Assembly: GCF_001659605.2 (NCBI RefSeq)
Contig: NC_035176.2
Span: forward strand, 23,784,847-23,848,846
Reading direction: 5' to 3'
Source of the DNA: Manihot esculenta
Taxonomy: Eukaryota; Streptophyta; Magnoliopsida; Malpighiales; Euphorbiaceae
Length of the DNA: 64,000 bases
The notes beneath the pieces are model-generated. The model made no database searches, was not told the DNA's origin, and saw only the letters and a list, made by a program, of their open reading frames with translations. Below are positions 57,711 through 64,000 of the stretch, in pieces (within the stretch, counting starts at the first letter, position 1; every line of letters begins with the position of its first letter). A program made the position numbers and the translations under genes.

Positions 57711-58639
57711 GGTTCTAAATATGTTGGCAACAAATTAACATTGTCTAGCAACACATCAAGACTATCCAAATATTCGGAATGTCAAAAGTGGTTTGACTTA
57801 ACCTTTTAATACATGGTTTGTCAGTGTAATTAATATCCTTTCATCATAAATGTCTCGATTTAACATTTGATGCATGGAACATCTCCGCAATGTTAAATTG
57901 TATTAGCTCTCATTTATTAGCCATTAACCTATTGAATGAAATTCCAAATCTCATTTGCTAATTTTATTCCACCTTGTGCAAGAATTTCATGATCAATGCT
58001 AGCAGAGAACAAATGAGACATTCCTTAATTTAACCTAGGGTGATGAATCCTATCTCAATTACATAAATACCTTTATATAGTTCCTAATATATCCAATTCA
58101 TCCCCATTTATTACTCATGAACCAAGCAACGTGTAAGATGAATCAAAATACAAAAGTCCCTATATAAGATTATTTATTAATTTCAAGTTAAAGGATTACT
58201 TACACAACCATCACTTGAATAATCCATAAACACAGGTTATTTTCTATATGAATTTCTTAGACGGGTCAGTTCAGTGCACTTATTTATAAAATAAGTACCT
58301 ACATATTAGTTCTAGATATCTCACATATCTTAACCTATGAGATCAGTTGCTTTCTCTAAAAGGAAAGAGCATAATATATACTAGTCTTAACAGCTCTAAT
58401 CATTGTCCAATCACGATAAGAACATCGATCAGAAATATTTGGAGTCGTTACTTAAATGCAATAGGAATCTCACAATTATAACAACATTATAATTTTTTTT
58501 GCACAGTAATATAGTCTCAAAGACTTTATCTTTACTTGAGGTTCAATTAAATTAACACTAAAGATAAATAACTACTTTTTATAAAATTGTATTTAAATAC
58601 CTAAAATACACGAACAATAATATCCAAATACAACCAACA

Positions 58640-59190
58640 GATTGACTGTAGGGCATATTACTAATATGTGATGAGTAAATTATAGAATTGATTGTTGGAG
58701 AGAATAGCATACCTGATTATGAAGGTTGTGATCTCCTTATATAATGTATTAGATAGAACTTTGATACAATATGGAATCCTAAATAAGATGTAATATAGAA
58801 TTCCATATAAGCTAGAATAAGGATAATATTCTGTTAAGGATAATATCCTATCATGATTAGAATTCTACCCCTCTATTAGGAGTTATAGAGTATTTGAATA
58901 ATTGACGTGATTTATGTTACTCGATTCGGATTTAGTATATTTTAATATCGATCTACATCAATAGTCCTCCCACAGTGGTCAAATCTTTAGATTCAATGGC
59001 AAAAAATGCATTTTAAATTTTAACACTATACTCATTCAAAGTTTGAATTGCTTTAACAGACTTTTTGCAAATCAAACAGTTTAGGAAAGTTACATCCTTT
59101 AAATACTTTAGACAAGATGTTTGCTTTAAAAATTCTAAGCAAATTATTTCTTTGAAAATTAAAGTCAACTATTGCCTACCCTTGCCTCCA
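58640..59190 (+). repeat. LTR-like fragment with a related copy downstream
   Basis: 58665-58965 (ATGAGTAAATTATAGAATTG...ATATCGATCTACATCAATAG) is similar in the same orientation to 62091-62416. The pair may be the two LTRs, or pieces of them, of an older element now containing the Athila-family solo LTR at 60032. 58970-59190 is unassigned. Confidence 0.5.
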
Positions 59191-59204
59191 CAAAACGTAA
59201 GTGG

Positions 59205-59830
59205 CGATTTGTCGCCTCCTGAGTAGGTGTTTTAAGGCACTTGATATGAGTAAGAATTTGCCTGGAAGAGCACTCTAAGTTGCCTAAATGGGTTTTAATT
59301 CATCTAAAAGGGCACTTTAAGTCGCCTCAATGAGTAATAATTTGCTTGGAAGGTGCTCCTATGTGACCTAAGGGTACTCTTATATCGCTTAAGTGGGTAA
59401 TAACTTGCCTAAAAAGGCGCTCTTACATCGCCTAAGTGGGCTATAGATTACCTGAAGGGTGCTCTTATATCGTCTAAGTAAGCAATAGCTTGCCTGGAGG
59501 AGCACTGTATGTCACCTAAGTGGGCAATAGCTTGACTAAAGGGCACGCTTACATCACCTAAGTGGGTTATAGCTTGCCTGAAGAGCACTCTTATATCGAT
59601 TAAAACGCTCTTACATCATCTAAGAGCACTCTTATGTCACCTAAGTGGGCAATAGCTTGCTTGAAGGGCGCTTTTATGTTGCCTAAGTGGGCAATAGCTT
59701 ACCTAGAAGAGCACTCCTATATTGTCTAAGTGGACAATAGCTTGCTTTAAAAGGCACTCTTACATCACCTAAGTGGGTGAGAATTCACCTAAAAGGGCAC
59801 TTAAGTCACTTGAGAGAGCAATAGGTCGCT
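59205..59830. repeat. Minisatellite, about 45-bp unit
   Basis: Roughly 13 degenerate units of the form GCACTCTTATGTCACCTAAG followed by TGGGCAATAGCTTGCCTGAA. Unit boundaries drift by a few bases and one partial unit occurs near 59600. No coding frame is maintained. Confidence 0.8.
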
Positions 59831-60026
59831 TGAATTTAAGGAAAAGACTTTCAATATATAAAGCATACTATCACTTTAGAATTGTGTCTCTTTTATAGGT
59901 GACAATCTTTTGAAACTCACCTACAAAATTAATTCTTGTGCAAAATATAAAAGTATAAAAATTAAATTTTCATGAGATGACCCATAATGACATGTAGTCC
60001 TAAAGTTAATGCAGAGTCTAAGTAGA
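59831..60026. other. Unassigned spacer
   Basis: AT-rich; nothing recognised between the minisatellite and the solo LTR. Confidence 0.4.
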
Positions 60027-60031
60027 GATAG

Positions 60032-61373
60032 TGATAGCGGTTGTCGAAGCCGTAAAAAATAAACCTATTAACAATCAATAAATAACTTGTAGATAGTGAC
60101 AATAGTGTCGATCTACAGTGATTTGACACTAAGGATCTTCCTAATAATAACTTGGACAAATAAATAACAAAAGTAAAATAAAAAGGAGGGGGGTTTGTTT
60201 TGATGATAGTGAACTAAAATTAAAACTAAGTAGTAAAAAAAAGTAATAATTAAAAAGATGAGTAATTCAATGGAAAAAGAACTCTAGTTGAAGCATGGAT
60301 CTATTTCAGTTTTAGAATTGATCATTGATTCTTTGATACTCCTATTTGTTTCAATAAATAGTTTAGGTTGTGGAAGACGCTTCTCACAACCAAATTTCTC
60401 CTTAGTTTTAGTTCGATTAGGAAACGTTCGCTAATCAAACACTAGTTAACAAGTTGCCAAGGAACGTCCTTGGGGGTTTTTACTTTTCAACTGTTAACCA
60501 CATTAAGACATAGAGAAACCTAATTCTAACCTTGTGAACTGCGTGGTCAAGTTTAGATCATGCAACCAATTGTGCTTGTGTTTAAATAATCTAAGCAATT
60601 ACGGATCCAAATTATTCAACCTAACAATATATTACTCATGAAATTAAAAACAACAGGCCTTAATTGATTCTAAAAGCAATGCAATAACAACATGAAGATC
60701 AAGTTGCATAAATATTGAAAAATAGAAGTTTAACAATGGAGTTTTAAATCTCCCAATTCATAATAAAACTGAAATTTCTCCAACTTCAACTAGAGAAAAA
60801 GATGTTTAGCCACACATGGTGGACAAAAATACACAAAAAGAAAGAAGAAAAGTGGAGAAAAGTGGCTGCCAAAAATCTGAATAAATTCTGAAGATATCTT
60901 GCTGGTTGGTTGCTGCCCCTTTTTATAGGTGAGGAGTCCTAATCCTTCTTGGAATTGGAATCCTATTTTGACTTGGTCTCTTGATGGTATTTTAATCCTT
61001 CCTTTATCTTTGTATTTTATCATGAGTAAAACTCCTTTGGTGAAGGATTTTCTTTGGTGTGGCTCTTGGAGTTGTCATAGGATTGGTCTTGTGGTGTTTG
61101 AAGCAGGATAGGACTCCAACACTTATAGAATTTTGGATTTCCTTCTTTTTCCGCGCTGCTGTAATTCGCTGGAGACAGTCGATTGGGTCAGTTGATTTGG
61201 GCAAATCGCTTGCCCAAATAAATCGTTTTTCCAGCTTTTTCTGCAGATTTTATCCAAGTTTCTATTTTTCTCTTTTTCTGCAAAAACATCATAAAAACAT
61301 AAATTAAACTAGAAAAATGCATATTTAAACAATGATAAAAATAATAAAAATGTGGCTAATTTATGTTTGATCA
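60032..61373 (-). mobile_element. Athila-family solo LTR, TSD GATAG
   Basis: On the minus strand it starts TGATCAAACATAAATTAGCC and ends CGACAACCGCTATCA; 1342 bp. GATAG is at 60027-60031 and 61374-61378. It is the cleanest copy for defining the ends of this family and shows that 29398-30811 and 28169-29386 are LTRs. It carries TTGATTTGGGCAAATCGC near 61193-61210. Confidence 0.92.
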
Positions 61374-61378
61374 GATAG

Positions 61379-61689
61379 AAAACAAATACAAAAGAGAAAA
61401 ATAAGTATTGCTTACTGCTAGTTATCAAGCACATAGGATTACTTAGTTGATGTGTGTAAACATTGTCATTTTGCCAAAAAAGAATCAATAGCTTTTCTTT
61501 CTTTTCTTTTCTTTTCTTTTTTTCAAACAGTGAGGGTCTCTTTTTAATCCATTAATATGATGGTAGATTTTGTAATTTTTCTTTAAAAAAAATTAATAAA
61601 TGACTAATACTGATGGACCTTCATATTTAATGAGGACTTAAGGATACTTAAAAGTAATATTATATTAAAATATTTCATGTCATTTAATG
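61379..61689. other. Unassigned spacer
   Basis: AT-rich; contains a (CTTTT)n tract at 61493-61521. No gene seen. Confidence 0.4.
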
Positions 61690-61865
61690 ATGCATTAGCG
61701 AAAGCATAATTCCATGGCTAATTTAGCGACAGACGCAAATTTCGATCGCAAAAATTTTGTGATGATGGTGTTAAATACAGAATTAAATCCGTCGCAGAAG
61801 CTTTTTGCTACAGAACAAAACCCTTCACGATGGAAATTTTCCGTCGCCAAAGTCTAGATTTCTTA
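61690..61865. mobile_element. Possible CACTA-type subterminal fragment
   Basis: Has GCGACAGACGCAAATTTCG, AATCCGTCGCAG and TTTTCCGTCGCCAAAG, the alternating CGACGG/CCGTCG motifs seen in subterminal regions of plant CACTA transposons, and ends near ATTTCTTATATTAG. No CACTA terminus or transposase was found. Confidence 0.35.
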
Positions 61866-62210
61866 TATTAGCTGGATATTACAATTCAAAAACTATCTAC
61901 ATATTTGATCATAATCTCCTTTAAATAATAAAAAAAATGTCAAGGAGATACATTGTTTTTCTATTGATCCCACAGACGGCGCCAATGATATTATTCATAT
62001 CATAATTCTTCGGGTGTAAACATGCAAAATAAGAGATAATGCCGAGTAGATTGTCTTGGCAACTTCTTTGATACTTAAGTGAGTATATGTAATGAGTAAA
62101 TTATTGAATTGACTGTTGAGAGAATAACATACCTGATTATGGAGGTTGTGAGCTCCTTATATAGTGTATTGGATAGAGTTTGGATATGATATGAAATTCT
62201 AGATATTATA
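61866..62210. other. LTR-like sequence
   Basis: Contains CCCACAGACGGCGCCAATGA (61970) and, from 62091, the start of the sequence shared with 58665-58965. Probably part of an old LTR element. Confidence 0.4.
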
Positions 62211-63020
62211 GAATATAAAATTCTAGATATTATAGAATATAAAATTCTAGATAAGATAGGATAAGGATAATATTTTGTTATGATAATATTCTATTTGTGA
62301 TTAGAATTCTTCCACTCTATTAGGAGTTATATGATATCTGAATAATTGACGTGATTTAGATTATTGAGTCCTGAATTTAATATATTTTAATATCGATCTA
62401 TATCAATAATTTCTTGTTTAATTATAAACTAATCTATATTATTGTCATTAGAAAAAAAAAATTACTACTTAGTCCCTATAGAATATAAAATTCTAGATAT
62501 TATAGAATATAAAATTCTAGATAAGATAGGATAAGGATAATATTTTGTTATGATAATATTCTATTTGTGATTAGAATTCTTCCACTCTATTAGGAGTTAT
62601 ATGATATCTGAATAATTGACGTGATTTAGATTATTGAGTCCTGAATTTAATATATTTTAATATCGATCTATATCAATAATTTCTTGTTTAATTATAAACT
62701 AATCTATATTATTGTCATTAGAAAAAAAAATTTACTACTTAGTCCCTATAGAATATAAAATTCTAGATATTATAGAATATAAAATTCTAGATAAGATAGG
62801 ATAAGGATAATATTTTGTTATGATAATATTCTATTTGTGATTAGAATTCTTCCACTCTATTAGGAGTTATATGATAACTGAATAATTGACGTGATTTAGA
62901 TGATTGAGTCTTGAATTTAATATATTTTAATATCGATCTATATCAATAATTTCTTGTTTAATTATAAACTAATCTATATTATTGTCATTAGAAAAAAAAA
63001 TTTACTACTTAGTCCCTATA
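62211..63020 (+). repeat. Tandem array, 3 x 270 bp
   Basis: The landmark ATAAGATAGGATAAGG occurs at 62251, 62521 and 62791, exactly 270 bp apart. Copies differ at only a few sites (for example GATATCTG against GATAACTG). Each unit joins the LTR-like sequence shared with 58665 to the first 20 bp of the MITE-like end at 62999 (TACTACTTAGTCCCTATA). Confidence 0.92.
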
Positions 63021-63244
63021 TTATAGAAAAACTCATTAATTGGTCCATTTATTTTAAAACATACACTAAAACATCCTTGATACTTTAAAAAATCTACTAA
63101 TTGGTCATCCGTTAATTTTAAGCATTAATTATTGTAAAAAAAAATTTAAATGCTCTTAGTACAGAGTGAAAAATTAGTAGACATTTACAAATATGAGAGA
63201 TCAACTAATAAAGTTTTTCAAACTACGTGGACTAAATAGTAAAA
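62999..63244. mobile_element. Small MITE-like inverted-repeat element
   Basis: The left end TTTACTACTTAGTCCCTATA and the inverse of the right end (TTTACTATTTAGTCCACGTA) match, and the similarity continues inward (ACTCATTAATTGGTCC against ACTTTATTAGTTGATC). About 246 bp, no coding capacity. TIR wording resembles Mutator-type MITEs. A target duplication is not certain. Confidence 0.55.
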
Positions 63245-64000
63245 TAAATAACTGTTAAAATTAATGTATTCAACTTTCAATTAACTTTTAATTTATACTT
63301 TACCAGGAAAATTATTTGAAGTTAAAAGGATAGTAGGTGAACCAGCATGTGTGGATCAGATGTAGATTGAGTTGGAGTAACAATTGATGAGAATGAGTTA
63401 TTCACTCAAGCAGCAGGAGGGGGGCAAGATAACTGCGTTTATAAGTTAGGTAGTGATGCCTCATCTCCTTACTCCCAGTCAGTTTTTTAAGGGGTACTTA
63501 AATAAATCTGCCAACATTCCAATCACCAAAATAAAAGAGAAGTATAGTAATTTGTAGAAACTCATAGAGGACCAAAATCAAACACTAGCTGAAATGTATG
63601 AAGAACTACAAACAACAAAAAGAAGACAAAAAGTTTTTTCATCGGTGTCATCATCATCCAATATCTCCAGTCCATAGGTCCTTTGATACTTCACATATGG
63701 AATAGGATGAGATTTGCTTCTAGCTAACTTGATATATTTCATGTTATAATTTTGATATTAAAGTGTTTTACTTTTTTTATACTTTTTACATGAATTTCTT
63801 AACATTATTTGAATCTATTGTGTATTTTTAGTATTCATGCTTTTTATGGTGGACTATATTGGTATTTTAGATTTCAAATTATGGATTGAACTATATGTGT
63901 ACATATTGTCATTGCAATAGGTTTATATACATATTAGGGAAAAAAAAAAGAAACAAATCAACTTCAAAATAAATTCATCAGCGACCAACCACCAATTGCT
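63245..64000. other. Unassigned, possible transposon gene remnant
   Basis: Mostly noncoding. Around 63520-63660 a short + strand reading (LIEDQNQTLAEMYEELQTTK, then SSVSSSSNISSP) looks like a coiled-coil C-terminus with a Ser-rich tail, as some plant transposases have, but is too short and broken to name. Confidence 0.3.

Larger units (their letters stand above)
45553..58639 (-). repeat. Copia-type LTR interrupted by two later insertions
   Basis: The left end TGTTGGGTTTCAATCGG and right end AACCAACA (inverted TGTTGGTT) bound a sequence that continues across the TRIM (45945-47667) and the complete Tekay element (47931-57710). Removing these and one copy of each target duplication leaves about 1574 bp: 45553-45944, 47673-47930 and 57716-58639. 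On the minus strand it ends ...CGCTTCGTTCAATCCGATTG..CCCAACA, as many copia LTRs do. I found no matching target duplication (TGTGA against GATTG), so it may be a fragment or one LTR of a lost element. Confidence 0.6.

Noticed and set aside
45553..58639. Copia-type LTR as a clean solo LTR
   Set aside because: The 5-bp flanks (TGTGA and GATTG) do not match, so I call it only an interrupted LTR.
62211..63020. Regularly spaced repeats as a CRISPR-like array (also at 59205-59830)
   Set aside because: Units are directly adjacent tandem copies without unique spacers, in a plant genome.

Overview
The window is nuclear DNA from a eudicot plant. The evidence is one spliced host gene with short exons, AT-rich spacers, and dense nested plant LTR retrotransposons of the Tekay (Del), Tat/Ogre, Athila and Ty1/copia lineages, plus hAT, Mutator-type and TRIM elements. 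There is no bacterial or organellar signal. I cannot name the species.

Layout. 1-6614 is the 3' part of a Tekay chromovirus (gag broken, pol open, 3' LTR 4510-6614). 8285-17893 (minus strand) is the only host gene I recognise: ARPC2 (DISTORTED2-like), a subunit of the ARP2/3 actin-nucleating complex. It has ten coding exons, an uninterrupted 324-residue reading frame and a 6.7 kb intron 7 full of repeats. 18250-22600 is AT-rich and holds a dead hAT transposase, a tandem array and an RNase H-like fragment. 22610-28168 holds decayed Tekay and Tat/Ogre pol remnants on the minus strand with a copia-type LTR between them. 28169-41084 is Athila-family DNA that splits the Tat element, whose gag and protease resume at 41085-42470. 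The Athila env-like ORF is itself split by a Tekay solo LTR (33217-35746, TSD GTCTG). 43025-44639 is an Athila-family solo LTR (TSD ATAGG).

45553-58639 is a copia-like LTR of about 1.57 kb net length, opened by two later insertions. One is a TRIM (45945-47667, TSD ATTTC), whose 5' LTR was hit by a Mutator-type MITE (46024-47186, 9-bp TSD). The other is a complete, young Tekay element (47931-57710, TSD GGTTC) with one unbroken gag-pol ORF, PBS, PPT and TATA boxes. 58640-64000 holds LTR fragments, a 45-bp minisatellite, another Athila-family solo LTR (60032-61373, TSD GATAG), a 3 x 270-bp tandem array and a small MITE-like element.

The most unusual signals are structural. Tekay LTRs carry clusters of the motif TTCGGC-C-GCCGAA. 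They also carry a tandem pair of GC-rich hairpins whose sequence differs between LTR variants while the pairing is kept. The Athila family scatters another short palindrome, GATTTG-NN-CAAATC, through LTR, untranslated and coding DNA, where it reads as a repeated (D/N)L(P/T)KS peptide. Positions, TSDs and reading frames were worked out by hand. Family names rest on remembered conserved motifs, not on searches.
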